In this document: piece by piece, positions 34,880-42,980 of the stretch
Numbering within the stretch: position 1 is the stretch's first letter
Layout of the letters: every line of letters begins with the position of its first letter
Assembly: GCA_937902315.1 (NCBI GenBank)
Contig: CALGUG010000057.1
Span: 62,001 to 126,000 of the forward strand
Origin: an uncultured Chloroflexales bacterium
GTDB lineage: Bacteria; Chloroflexota; Chloroflexia; Chloroflexales; Chloroflexaceae
Length of the DNA stretch: 64,000 nucleotides
Direction of reading: 5' to 3'
Notes under the pieces: generated by a model
What the model saw: the letters and a program-made list of their open reading frames with translations, nothing else
The model's database searches: none
What the model was told of the DNA's origin: nothing
Program-made: the position numbers and the translations under genes

Positions 34880-35571
34880 GTTCGGCTGTCGGTTTCGTTC
34901 AGCCGATCACGCGCTGCTGCTTCGAGGTCTAAAATGGTGTCGCCAGCACTATAGTCCGAGGTTACAAAGTGTCGGGCGTGACGTAGCGTAGCCAATGTCG
35001 AAGATGCACGGTCGACGGCTTTGATGATGCGTTGGATGCTGTGAATCGACTCCGGATCGTCAAGCGTCTCTTCGAGCAGTTGAGCCTCTCCTAGAATGAC
35101 GGTCAAGTCTTGGCTTAGATGGTGAACGGCGGCTCGCGCGGTGGCACGAACTGCGAGTTCTTGGGCTTGCAACTGATCGAGCCTGATGGCCGCGCGTCGA
35201 AGGTTGATATGCTCCGAGGCTCGCCGCAGCGTACGTTGCATCAGTTCGAGGTTGATAGGTTTGGTTAGATAGTCGAAGGCACCGTTCCGCAACGCCCCAA
35301 TAACGGCGTTAACAGAGTTTTCGGCGGTTGTCACGATCATTAATGGGCCTTCGTTCGGCGTGTTCTTCTGGCTCATTAATAGTTCGAGACCGTTGCCATC
35401 GGGCAGATTCATATCTAACAAAACTAAATCGAACGCTTCGTCGGCAAGTAATTTGTGCGCTTCGGCCACACTTGTTGCCGTGACTACACTGTAGTTTAAG
35501 GCTTCAAGAAGCGAAACGATCAAGTATTGAAGAATGCTATCATCTTCTATCAACAACACATGATGTGACAC
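34876..35571 (-). CDS. Response regulator with a DHp-like C-terminal domain
   Basis: A 231-residue protein. The receiver domain (about 1-120) has the acidic pair in LLIEDDS, phospho-acceptor D53 in LVLLDMNLPDG and K104 in YLTKPI. There is no DNA-binding domain. Residues about 135-205 form two helices resembling a histidine-kinase dimerisation domain: AAVHHLSQDLTVILGEAQLLEE recalls the H-box, with H150/H151 as candidates, and a second helix (IIKAVDRASSTLATL) follows. There is no ATPase domain. It may pass phosphate in a relay, bind a kinase, or be an evolutionary remnant. No kinase gene is adjacent; the nearest is at 46617-49043. Confidence 0.8.
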   Translation of the reverse strand: MSHHVLLIEDDSILQYLIVSLLEALNYSVVTATSVAEAHKLLADEAFDLVLLDMNLPDGNGLELLMSQKNTPNEGPLMIVTTAENSVNAVIGALRNGAFDYLTKPINLELMQRTLRRASEHINLRRAAIRLDQLQAQELAVRATARAAVHHLSQDLTVILGEAQLLEETLDDPESIHSIQRIIKAVDRASSTLATLRHARHFVTSDYSAGDTILDLEAAARDRLNETDSRT

Positions 35572-35746
35572 GTGCTTGCTCCGTTAGAACTAGCGGAGAA
35601 AATACAAGATACACTTGTACCTAAAAAGTGTAGAAAAAGTAACGAAGGAAAGCGGTTCTATTTGAAACAGATTTGAACATCGTGTCACAACCATGCTTCA
35701 TGTAGAACCCACCCGAAATTATACCAATCAAATGCTAACAGAAATG

Positions 35747-36583
35747 TTACGTTTGGTTGATTTTTGGTTGGCATTCGGGGCAGAAGTGGGTACTTCGTTG
35801 AGCAACAATAATGCGCTCAATCAGACTGCCACAGCGTTCACAGGGCTGGTTTTTTCGACCATAAACTGTAAAGTGTTCTTGCGTCTGTCCCCGTTCGCCA
35901 AAACCGTTCCGGAAGTCTCGTAGTGTGCTTCCGCCATAGTGTATACCAAGGCGTAAGACATAACAGATTGCCTCGTGTAGAGCTTCGATTTCGCTCTTTG
36001 AAAGGCTGCCAGCTGCTCGGGTAGGATTGATTCGTGATCGCCAAAGAGCCTCATCTGTGTAAATGTTTCCTAATCCAGCGATGCGTGATTGGTCGAGTAG
36101 TAGGGCTTTGATTTTGGTTGAACGACCTGCCAATAGTTCTGCCAATGCTTGAGGCGTGAAGGATTCTGAGAGCGGTTCAAGGCCATGCTGCAGATCGAGC
36201 TGCTGTAAACCAGTTTGATCGACCAGACGGACTCTGCCGAATTTGCGAATATCGCGGAAGCAGAAGCGTCGACCATCGTCGAGACCTAAGACTAAGTGGG
36301 TATGTTTGTCGAGCGCTTCGTTGCTTTGGGCCACAAAAAGTGTTCCCGACATTCGTAGATGGATAGCGAGCGACCAACCAGCATCGAGCGTGATGATTAG
36401 CCACTTAGCGCGTCGTCCGACTGCTTCGACGCGCCGTCCAACGATCAGATGGCGGAAATCCTCGATTGGGGGTGTCTCAACCATGCGTTCCCAATCGAGG
36501 ATTTCGATTCGAGTAAAGCTTCGGCCTACGATCTGGGGTGCGATTGTGCGTGCAACTGTTTCGACTTCAGGTAGTTCAGGCAT
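35747..36583 (-). CDS. mutM: Formamidopyrimidine-DNA glycosylase
   Basis: Removes 8-oxoguanine and formamidopyrimidines from DNA and nicks the strand. The start ATG 36581-36583 exposes the catalytic proline in MPELPEVETVART (Pro after Met removal, then Glu). K60 in GRRAKWLI is the conserved lysine. The helix-two-turn-helix has DQSRIAGLGNIYTDEALW, and the C-terminal zinc finger is CERCG...FCPEC. 278 residues. The first 8 bases overlap the end of the MoaD-MoaE gene, so it is the last gene of a five-gene operon. Confidence 0.95.
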   Translation of the reverse strand: MPELPEVETVARTIAPQIVGRSFTRIEILDWERMVETPPIEDFRHLIVGRRVEAVGRRAKWLIITLDAGWSLAIHLRMSGTLFVAQSNEALDKHTHLVLGLDDGRRFCFRDIRKFGRVRLVDQTGLQQLDLQHGLEPLSESFTPQALAELLAGRSTKIKALLLDQSRIAGLGNIYTDEALWRSRINPTRAAGSLSKSEIEALHEAICYVLRLGIHYGGSTLRDFRNGFGERGQTQEHFTVYGRKNQPCERCGSLIERIIVAQRSTHFCPECQPKINQT

Positions 36584-37262
36584 GATTCTTTCGTGTCTTC
36601 TCGTCACCGATCCATTCTTCACTACCATCCGCCCAATGTTCGCGCTTCCAGATAGGGACGATCTCTTTGATTCGATCCATAATGTATTCGGCAGCAGCGA
36701 AAGCCGCTTGACGGTGCGGCGCCGCTACCACCACCAGCACGGCGGTTTCGCCGATTTCGATTGTACCGATCCGATGATGAATTGCTACTTTGCCGATCTC
36801 CCAGCGCTCGCGCGCTTCGTTGGCGATCTGCTCCAAGGCCCGTTCGGCCAGAGGCACATAGGCCTCGTAGCTGAGACGCTGGCTGGCTCGCCCTGCGAAG
36901 TTGTCGCGTCCAACTCCGGCGAAGGTCACAACCGCACCATCGGCGGGTGTTTGAACAAGTTTGACTAAGGGTGCAGGCTCGATCGCTTCAGGGGTGACGC
37001 GAAAGAGAGGCAGCTCGCTGCCTCCGCTAACGGGCGGAATGTAGGCGACTTCGTCACCATCATGAAGCTCGGTATCTAAACTGCTGAACTCTTCGTTGAC
37101 GGCATAGAGCAAGCGACCTTGGAAGCCTTTGAGGCGCGGATAGCTCTCGACGAGCTGTTCCCAAAGTGTGCCAACAGTTGCTCCATCGGCTAGCTCAAAA
37201 CGTTGTTCTGCCTTGCCGACAATGTCGCGATGGCCTGCAAAAAAGCGTACCAGAACCTGCAT
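36576..37262 (-). CDS. MoaD-MoaE fusion, molybdopterin synthase
   Basis: Forms molybdopterin from precursor Z. The start is ATG 37260-37262, with AAGGGTG upstream; an in-frame GTG three codons earlier has poor spacing. Residues ~1-81 are MoaD (ubiquitin-like), ending in PPVSGG. Residues ~90-225 are MoaE with VGRDNFAGR, LSYEAYVPLAERAL, VAIHHRIGTIEIGETAVLVVVAAPHRQAAF and PIWKREHW. MoaD needs a free C-terminal Gly-Gly, but here it is internal, so cleavage is expected, as reported for mycobacterial MoaX. It lies 11 bases after hisF and overlaps mutM by 8. Confidence 0.9.
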   Translation of the reverse strand: MQVLVRFFAGHRDIVGKAEQRFELADGATVGTLWEQLVESYPRLKGFQGRLLYAVNEEFSSLDTELHDGDEVAYIPPVSGGSELPLFRVTPEAIEPAPLVKLVQTPADGAVVTFAGVGRDNFAGRASQRLSYEAYVPLAERALEQIANEARERWEIGKVAIHHRIGTIEIGETAVLVVVAAPHRQAAFAAAEYIMDRIKEIVPIWKREHWADGSEEWIGDEKTRKNHA

Positions 37263-37273
37263 AGCTGTCACCC

Positions 37274-38053
37274 TTATAGTTGTCGCATCGGGATACCCCG
37301 TTTCGACAGATACTCTTTGACTTGAGCCACCGTGTAGTCGCCGAAGTGAAAGATCGAGGCGGCGAGCACTGCATCGGCCTGACCGATGGCCAAACCTTCA
37401 TACATATGTTCAGGGGTGCCGACACCGCCCGAGGCGATCACCGGTACGCTAACCGATGTCGAGATCGCTTTGAGCAGTTCGAGATCGTAGCCAGTGCGCT
37501 GTCCGTCGGCATCCATACTATTAATGACGATTTCGCCAGCGCCAAGTTGCACACCACGTTTAGCCCATTCGATCGCGTCGAGCCCGGTTGGGCGGGCGTC
37601 GCGCCCGGTGTGGGTGAAGACATGCCAGCGCGGCGCTTCGTTTGGTTCGTTGACTCGTCGCGCATCAATAGATAAAACGATGCATTGGCTGCCGAATTGG
37701 CGCGCTCCATCGGAGATAAGCTGGGGATTTAAGACCGCCGCTGTATTGATCGAGACCTTATCGGCCCCTGCTCGCAGCATGCGGTACATATCTTCGGTTG
37801 TGCGAATGCCGCCGCCGACGGTGAGCGGAATGAAGACCTGCTCGGCCGTCTGCTTGACCACATCGACCATGATCGCACGCTCGTCGCTGCTGGCGGTAAT
37901 ATCGTAAAACACCAACTCATCAGCGCCTGCCTCGTTGTAGGCTGCTGCTAATGCAACCGGGTCACCAGCGTCGCGGTGGTTGAGGAAGGCAACGCCCTTT
38001 ACAACGCGCCCAGCTTTGACATCTAAACAAGGAATGATTCTGCGTGTCAACAT
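37274..38053 (-). CDS. hisF: Imidazole glycerol-phosphate synthase, cyclase subunit
   Basis: Uses ammonia from HisH to make imidazole glycerol phosphate and AICAR in histidine synthesis. A 259-residue TIM barrel with catalytic D11 in IPCLDVKAGRVVKGV and the second catalytic aspartate in NSMDADGQRTGYDLE. Phosphate-binding loops are VGGGIRT and IASGGVGTPEH. It starts 3 bases after the coiled-coil gene, which separates it from its partner hisH. Confidence 0.96.
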   Translation of the reverse strand: MLTRRIIPCLDVKAGRVVKGVAFLNHRDAGDPVALAAAYNEAGADELVFYDITASSDERAIMVDVVKQTAEQVFIPLTVGGGIRTTEDMYRMLRAGADKVSINTAAVLNPQLISDGARQFGSQCIVLSIDARRVNEPNEAPRWHVFTHTGRDARPTGLDAIEWAKRGVQLGAGEIVINSMDADGQRTGYDLELLKAISTSVSVPVIASGGVGTPEHMYEGLAIGQADAVLAASIFHFGDYTVAQVKEYLSKRGIPMRQL

Positions 38054-38056
38054 GGT

Positions 38057-39163
38057 TTAAGACTCTTGTTCGTTATTGGTCGTTAATTGACTCTGTTCAG
38101 CTTTGGTCTGTTCGAATTGAATACGGAAGGCTTCTGCAAGGCTTTCCAACACGCGAACCTCGCGTTTTTCGATATCTGCCACATGAGCCAAGTGCTCTTG
38201 CTGAATTGTTTCGAGACGGGTTGTGCTGCGGCTGAGCCGTTTTTCAAGTTCGCGAACCCAGGTATCGATTCGCTCTAGCCACGAGGTGATATGGCGCAGG
38301 TGCTGTTCGTCGGTCTCTTGCAGAGTCGAGATCTTCTCTTCGTTTTGGTGGCGCAGATCTTCTAGGCGCTCTTGGGTCATCAAGAAGCGCTCTGTCGAGA
38401 TACGTTCGACACGCTTAATGTCGACAACGATATCGGGGATCTGAGCTGCTACCTCTTGGATCTGATTCGGCAGGGTTTCGGCCAAGGCATCGATATGCTG
38501 GCGGATCTCGTCGATGCGTGTGATGCGCGCCGAATGGTCGTCGAGCACGCTGCGCAGGTCGGTGACCAGCTGTTGGGCTTCGACGGCTTGGCGGCGCAGG
38601 CTCTGCTTCTCGACTTGCAGCTCTTCGCTGATGCGGCGCGCCTCTTGGGCGACCACAGCGTCGGCTTCGCGCAGACGCTCGATCTGAAGAATGGCTTGGC
38701 GCGAGCGCTCATCTTGCTCTTTGATCTGGGCTTGTAAAGCGCTCATCTTACGCTCGGCTTCTTCGATGCGGGCAAAGATCGGGAAGATCGAGTCGCGGTC
38801 GTGTTTGCGCGCTTCGGCCAACTGATGGATCTGCGACTGCATTTCGCGAATGGGCTGAACACCTTCTTCGATCTTCACCAGCGCGCTGGCGATATCTTTC
38901 CGCAACGAGGCGATATCGCGCCGCGAGACTTCAACAGTTTGGCGGATCTCTTCGGTGTGGCGTTCGAACATGCCTTGAACTTGACCAACCAAGGCCTCGG
39001 TTTTACGCACCTGCTCGATCGCCCAGTTATATTTGTTGGTTTGATCTTTGATCAGACGGCGCAGCTCGTCGAGTTGGCCCTGCAAATAGACGATTTGTGA
39101 TTGGTCTTGAGCGCGTAGCCGCTCTTCCTCATATTTTGCGGTTATTTCAGGATTTGGTCGCAT
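38057..39163 (-). CDS. Coiled-coil protein of unknown function inside the hisHF operon
   Basis: A 368-residue, highly charged protein that is almost entirely predicted alpha-helical coiled coil, from about residue 10 to 350. Heptad-like runs rich in Glu, Gln, Arg and Leu are visible, for example LQGQLDELRRLIKDQT and ARIEEAERKMSALQAQIK. There is no membrane span, signal peptide or catalytic motif. Its start has AGGAGGACGAAGG upstream. It follows hisH by 12 bases and precedes hisF by 3, so it must be co-expressed with both. I do not recognise a family. A scaffold, or a septum/cytoskeleton-type helper, are possibilities only. Confidence 0.78.
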   Translation of the reverse strand: MRPNPEITAKYEEERLRAQDQSQIVYLQGQLDELRRLIKDQTNKYNWAIEQVRKTEALVGQVQGMFERHTEEIRQTVEVSRRDIASLRKDIASALVKIEEGVQPIREMQSQIHQLAEARKHDRDSIFPIFARIEEAERKMSALQAQIKEQDERSRQAILQIERLREADAVVAQEARRISEELQVEKQSLRRQAVEAQQLVTDLRSVLDDHSARITRIDEIRQHIDALAETLPNQIQEVAAQIPDIVVDIKRVERISTERFLMTQERLEDLRHQNEEKISTLQETDEQHLRHITSWLERIDTWVRELEKRLSRSTTRLETIQQEHLAHVADIEKREVRVLESLAEAFRIQFEQTKAEQSQLTTNNEQES

Positions 39164-39175
39164 GCCTTCGTCCTC

Positions 39176-39838
39176 CTACACGCTTTCAAGAGCGTTCGAA
39201 TCGACACTGATCGGGTTTTGGCTCGTTGCCCAGCTAATAAAGTTCTCAAGGAGCTTGAGGCCCCAGCGCCCGCTCTTTTCTGGGTGGAACTGGACCGCAG
39301 CGAGGCGATTCTGAATGATCACGCTCGGGAAGTCGACCCCGTACGTGGTGCGTCCGGCTACAACCTTGTCGGGCACATCACAATAGAACGAGTGCACAAA
39401 ATAGAAGTCGCTCTGATCAGGGATACCCTTAAAGAGCGCGTGATTCGCGAATTCGGGGCTGTAACGAACTTGGTTCCAACCGATCTGAGGCACTTTTTGG
39501 CCGGGAGGCAGCATGCGCACTGTACCGGGAATGCTTCCTAAACAGTTGTGCAAGCCAAATTCTTCGCTATATTCAAGCAAAACCTGCATACCAACGCAGA
39601 TCCCCAAAAATGGGCGTCCGCTTGCGATGTAAGCAGGCAGCACTTTGCTCATGCCTAGCTCGCTGAGTGAGCGCATGGTATCTTGGGTTGCACCGACGCC
39701 GGGTAGAATAACCACCGAGGCCGCCTCGACAACAGCCGGATCTTCGGTAATTACGACATCGGCGCCAACATATTGAAGTGCTCGTACGGCGTTAGGCAAG
39801 TTGCCAGCGCCGTAGTTGATCACTGCGATTGTGCTCAT
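39176..39838 (-). CDS. hisH: Imidazole glycerol-phosphate synthase, glutaminase subunit
   Basis: Releases ammonia from glutamine for HisF. 220 residues, class I amidotransferase: catalytic C81 in FLGICVGMQ, and the His-Glu pair in AAVQFHPEKSG. VINYGAGNLPNAVRAL and PQIGWNQV are HisH signatures. First gene of hisH - coiled coil - hisF - moaDE - mutM. The other his genes are not in this window. Confidence 0.95.
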   Translation of the reverse strand: MSTIAVINYGAGNLPNAVRALQYVGADVVITEDPAVVEAASVVILPGVGATQDTMRSLSELGMSKVLPAYIASGRPFLGICVGMQVLLEYSEEFGLHNCLGSIPGTVRMLPPGQKVPQIGWNQVRYSPEFANHALFKGIPDQSDFYFVHSFYCDVPDKVVAGRTTYGVDFPSVIIQNRLAAVQFHPEKSGRWGLKLLENFISWATSQNPISVDSNALESV

Positions 39839-39907
39839 GGGTGTATCCTATTTTTGAAAACTTGAGAGACGAGCGCTTGGCGCTGGTCGCACAAGCCCAG
39901 CCAATGG

Positions 39908-40942
39908 TTAGGCTTCACGTAACAAAGGATGGTTGCGTTGTAGCATGTTGATCACGTTTCGAATGTCAGGCTCAGGGTGCTTGCTAGCAGGAGCTGTCGC
40001 ATCGACCTGATGACCCAACAACACCTTTGTGGCGGCGATAGAACACTCGCTTAATGCCTGAAGATCGTAGCCGCCTTCGAGCGTGAGCACAAGTTGACCA
40101 TCACATATTTCTGTAGCTGTATCATACAGCATGCGCGTGATTTGTGCGTACCCCATTGTACTGAGCCGTTGCGTGCCGAGTGGGTCACGTCGATGTGCGT
40201 CGAACCCTGCTGATACGAGGATCAACTCTGGGCGGAAGCGTTTGACGGCTGGCAGAATCAGCTCGTCGAAGACCTGTTTGTAGCCCTGATCACCAACGCC
40301 GTGGGGCAGTGGAACGTTGAGGGTAGTGCCTTCTGCTGAACCGCTGCCATATTCATTGATAAAACCCGTGCCTGGATAGAGCCAGTCGGAGTGAACCGAG
40401 CAGAAGAGCACCTTATCGTCATTGTAGAAGCTGTCTTGGGTGCCGTTACCATGATGAACATCATAGTCAACGATCGCAACCCGTTTGATCTTTAAGACTT
40501 CGATAGCGTAACGTGCGGCAATGGCGATATTGTTGAGCAAACAAAAGCCCATCGCGCGCGTGGGCGTGGCATGATGCCCAGGCGGACGCATGAGCGCGAA
40601 GGCGTTGCTGACCTCGCCGCGAACCACGGCTGTCACTGCTTGTACCGCAGCTCCTGCCGAGAGCGTCGCCGCTTCCCACGATTCGGCTGTCATATAGGTA
40701 TCGGAATCGATACGTCCACCGCCCCAATCCGCCAAGCGTTCAAGCTCTTGAAGCAAACGGCGGGTATGCACCAATTCTAGTATATCATTGGCAGGTGGGG
40801 TCGGAGCGAGGTGGATAAGGTTTGGCAGCAAACCATTATCATCAAGCGCCTCTTGAATAGCAAAAAGGCGCTCTGCACGCTCAACATGGGCCGGGTCGGT
40901 ATGCGCAGCGTGGCGCGTATCGGTCAATATCGCAGTTGTCAT
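39908..40942 (-). CDS. Histone-deacetylase-superfamily amidohydrolase
   Basis: A zinc-dependent deacetylase of the class II/acetylpolyamine-amidohydrolase superfamily, 344 residues. Motifs: ALMRPPGHHATPTRAMGFCLLNN (the tandem His pair), VAIVDYDVHHGNGTQDSFY (zinc-binding Asp and His), SVHSDWLYPGTG, ILVSAGFDAHRRDP (zinc-binding Asp) and LTLEGGYDL. Bacterial members act on acetylpolyamines, acetylated proteins such as acetyl-CoA synthetase, or other acetyl amides. The substrate is unknown here. It lies 69 bases upstream of hisH on the same strand. Confidence 0.9.
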   Translation of the reverse strand: MTTAILTDTRHAAHTDPAHVERAERLFAIQEALDDNGLLPNLIHLAPTPPANDILELVHTRRLLQELERLADWGGGRIDSDTYMTAESWEAATLSAGAAVQAVTAVVRGEVSNAFALMRPPGHHATPTRAMGFCLLNNIAIAARYAIEVLKIKRVAIVDYDVHHGNGTQDSFYNDDKVLFCSVHSDWLYPGTGFINEYGSGSAEGTTLNVPLPHGVGDQGYKQVFDELILPAVKRFRPELILVSAGFDAHRRDPLGTQRLSTMGYAQITRMLYDTATEICDGQLVLTLEGGYDLQALSECSIAATKVLLGHQVDATAPASKHPEPDIRNVINMLQRNHPLLREA

Positions 40943-41347
40943 GAAGCTATTTACCCTGTGTAGTTAACGCTAATTTAATTATACCATAGCCTTTCGCTTT
41001 TTTTGAGTATCCTGATCGAATATGAGGATACTTTCAAATCTTTAAAAGCGTTTTTCTACTCTTTTTGACCTGTTATGTAGTTTAAAGCATGTCTCTTTGT
41101 TCCGCTACATCTTTGGTTGTTAACCTTTGTTTTTGCCTGTAATCTCTCTCGCGGCATAGCGAGCGAGCTTAAACAAGCTTGGAATGTCGATGTGTGCCCT
41201 CTCATTCGTTCAGCGCTGGCCTAAAAGCGCCCGATTATAGAAGACGCATGTGGCGAGGTATGCTATACTTGCCTTTCGTTGAAGCTTGGACACCCGAGGG
41301 GCTGTGTACGATTTGAGCCCCTGTTATAGATTGAGTGGAGGAAGTGC
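40943..41347. other. Gene-free divergent spacer upstream of eno
   Basis: 405 bases, AT-rich in its first half. A TATACT box at 41264-41269 may belong to the eno promoter, without a good -35. No repeat-family core is present and nothing else is recognised. Confidence 0.45.
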
Positions 41348-42634
41348 ATGTCCACCATTATTGAAGAGATCGTTGCCCGTGAAGTATTGGACTCGCGCGG
41401 CAACCCGACCGTTGAAGTTGATGTGCGTGTAGCGAGCGGTGATATCGGCCGCGCGATTGTGCCGAGCGGCGCGAGCACCGGCGCTTACGAAGCGCTTGAG
41501 CTGCGTGACGACGACAAGTCGCGCTACGGCGGCAAGGGCGTGTTGAAGGCTGTTGAGAACGTCAATACCAAGATCGCCGAGGCGCTGGTTGGTTTTGATG
41601 CGCTCGACCAGGTTGGTCTCGACAAGACCCTGATCGAGCTCGATGGCAGCAACAACAAGGGTAACCTTGGTGCCAACGCTATTCTGGGCGTTTCGCTGGC
41701 CGCCGCTAAGGCTAGCGCTGCTGCTGTTGGCCTGCCGCTCTACCGCTATCTGGGTGGTGTCCATGCGCATGTTTTGCCCGTTCCGATGATGAACATCCTC
41801 AACGGTGGCAAGCATGCTCAAGATAGCACCGACTTCCAAGAATTTATGATCATGCCCTATGGCGCCGAGAGCTTCCGCGAATGTCTGCGCTGGGGTGCCG
41901 AGATCTATCAGAGCCTGAAGAAAGTGCTGCACAAGCGCGGTCAGGGCACCAACGTCGGCGACGAGGGCGGTTTTGCTCCCAGCCTGCCCACCAACGAGGC
42001 TGCTCTGGAAGTGATTATGGAAGCGATCGAGCAGGCCGGCTACAAGCCCGGCGAGCAGATCTATCTGGCTATGGACCCGGCTTGTACCGAGCTCTACAAA
42101 GATGGCAAGTACCATCTGGAGCGCGAGGGCCGCGTGCTGAGCAGCGAAGAAATGGTCGCCTACTGGACCGACATCGCCAATCGCTACCCGCTGATCTCGC
42201 TGGAAGACGGCTTGGCCGAGGACGACTGGGAAGGCTGGAAGCTGCTGCGCGCTAGCATCGGCGACCGCGTTCAGCTGGTGGGCGACGACCTGCTGGTGAC
42301 CAACGTTCAGCGTCTGGAGCGCGCCATCGAAGAGAAGGCCGCCAACAGCATTCTGATCAAGCTCAACCAGATCGGTAGCCTGAGCGAGACCATGAGCGCT
42401 ATTCAGATGGCTCAGCGTGCCAACTGGACCGCTGTTGTGTCGCACCGCTCCGGCGAGTCCGAAGACGTCACCATCGCCGACTTGGTGGTTGCTACCAACG
42501 CAGGTCAGATCAAGACCGGTGCTCCGGCTCGTACCGACCGCGTTGCCAAGTACAACCAGCTGCTGCGCATCGAGCAAGAGCTCGGCTCGTCGGCTGTCTT
42601 CGCTGGCAAGAAGGCTTACCAAGTCAAGCGCTAA
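41348..42634 (+). CDS. eno: Enolase
   Basis: Interconverts 2-phosphoglycerate and phosphoenolpyruvate in glycolysis. The 428-residue length is typical. Motifs: VLDSRGNPTVEVDV, GASTGAYEALELRD, PVPMMNILNGGKHA, FQEFMIMP, LAMDPACTE, SLEDGLAEDDWEGW, the catalytic lysine segment NSILIKLNQIGSL and the signature VVSHRSGESED. GGAGG precedes the ATG and a strong terminator follows the stop. Codon use is strongly biased (for example CTG and GGC), consistent with high expression. Confidence 0.97.
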   Translation: MSTIIEEIVAREVLDSRGNPTVEVDVRVASGDIGRAIVPSGASTGAYEALELRDDDKSRYGGKGVLKAVENVNTKIAEALVGFDALDQVGLDKTLIELDGSNNKGNLGANAILGVSLAAAKASAAAVGLPLYRYLGGVHAHVLPVPMMNILNGGKHAQDSTDFQEFMIMPYGAESFRECLRWGAEIYQSLKKVLHKRGQGTNVGDEGGFAPSLPTNEAALEVIMEAIEQAGYKPGEQIYLAMDPACTELYKDGKYHLEREGRVLSSEEMVAYWTDIANRYPLISLEDGLAEDDWEGWKLLRASIGDRVQLVGDDLLVTNVQRLERAIEEKAANSILIKLNQIGSLSETMSAIQMAQRANWTAVVSHRSGESEDVTIADLVVATNAGQIKTGAPARTDRVAKYNQLLRIEQELGSSAVFAGKKAYQVKR

Positions 42635-42655
42635 ACGTTTCGATCTTAACAAACG

Positions 42656-42688
42656 TGGCTCTGGGAGACCATCTCCCAGAGCCATTTT
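42656..42688 (+). terminator. Intrinsic terminator of eno
   Basis: Perfect 13-base stem TGGCTCTGGGAGA with complement, 3-base loop, followed by TTTTG, 22 bases after the stop. Confidence 0.9.
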
Positions 42689-42980
42689 GCATGCTCTTGC
42701 GTCAATGCTGATGCTGGGCTTTTGGCGGCTAGGTCTCTTCCTGCCATGCGCTCTCAACCGCGTCCGCCTACGGCTATCAAAGCGCCGCCCTCCACAAGCG
42801 AAGCCGTTTCGCTGCTTTGCAGCGGGAATCACTGTAAGCGCTGTAACCTGCCCGCGGCGAGCAGCGAGCAGGTTGAAACGCTGTTTAGCGTCGATAAACA
42901 GCGTCTAAATCTACGCTGTTTATACCAAATCCGTTTAAAGACGTGCATGCTCTTCATTTTAGCTGCAAACGAGCATGCTA
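42689..42980. other. Spacer with a core copy and three successive perfect hairpins
   Basis: Core copy 10 is at 42759-42778 (reverse orientation). It is followed by hairpins at 42845-42874 (7-base arms AACCTGC), 42879-42903 (9-base arms CGCTGTTTA) and 42945-42978 (8-base arms GCATGCTC). A lone repeat end, ATACCAAATCCGTTTAAAG, is at 42922-42940. The last hairpin abuts the BtpA-family stop. Confidence 0.55.
42759..42778 (-). repeat. Dispersed repeat core, copy 10
   Basis: CGCGTCCGCCTACGGCTATC in reverse orientation, preceded by TTGGCGGCTAGGTCTCTTCC as in copies 2 and 12. Confidence 0.75.

Noticed and set aside
41324..42832. 502-codon minus-strand frame opposite enolase
   Set aside because: Shadow of a highly biased, highly expressed gene; runs into the eno terminator and a repeat core.
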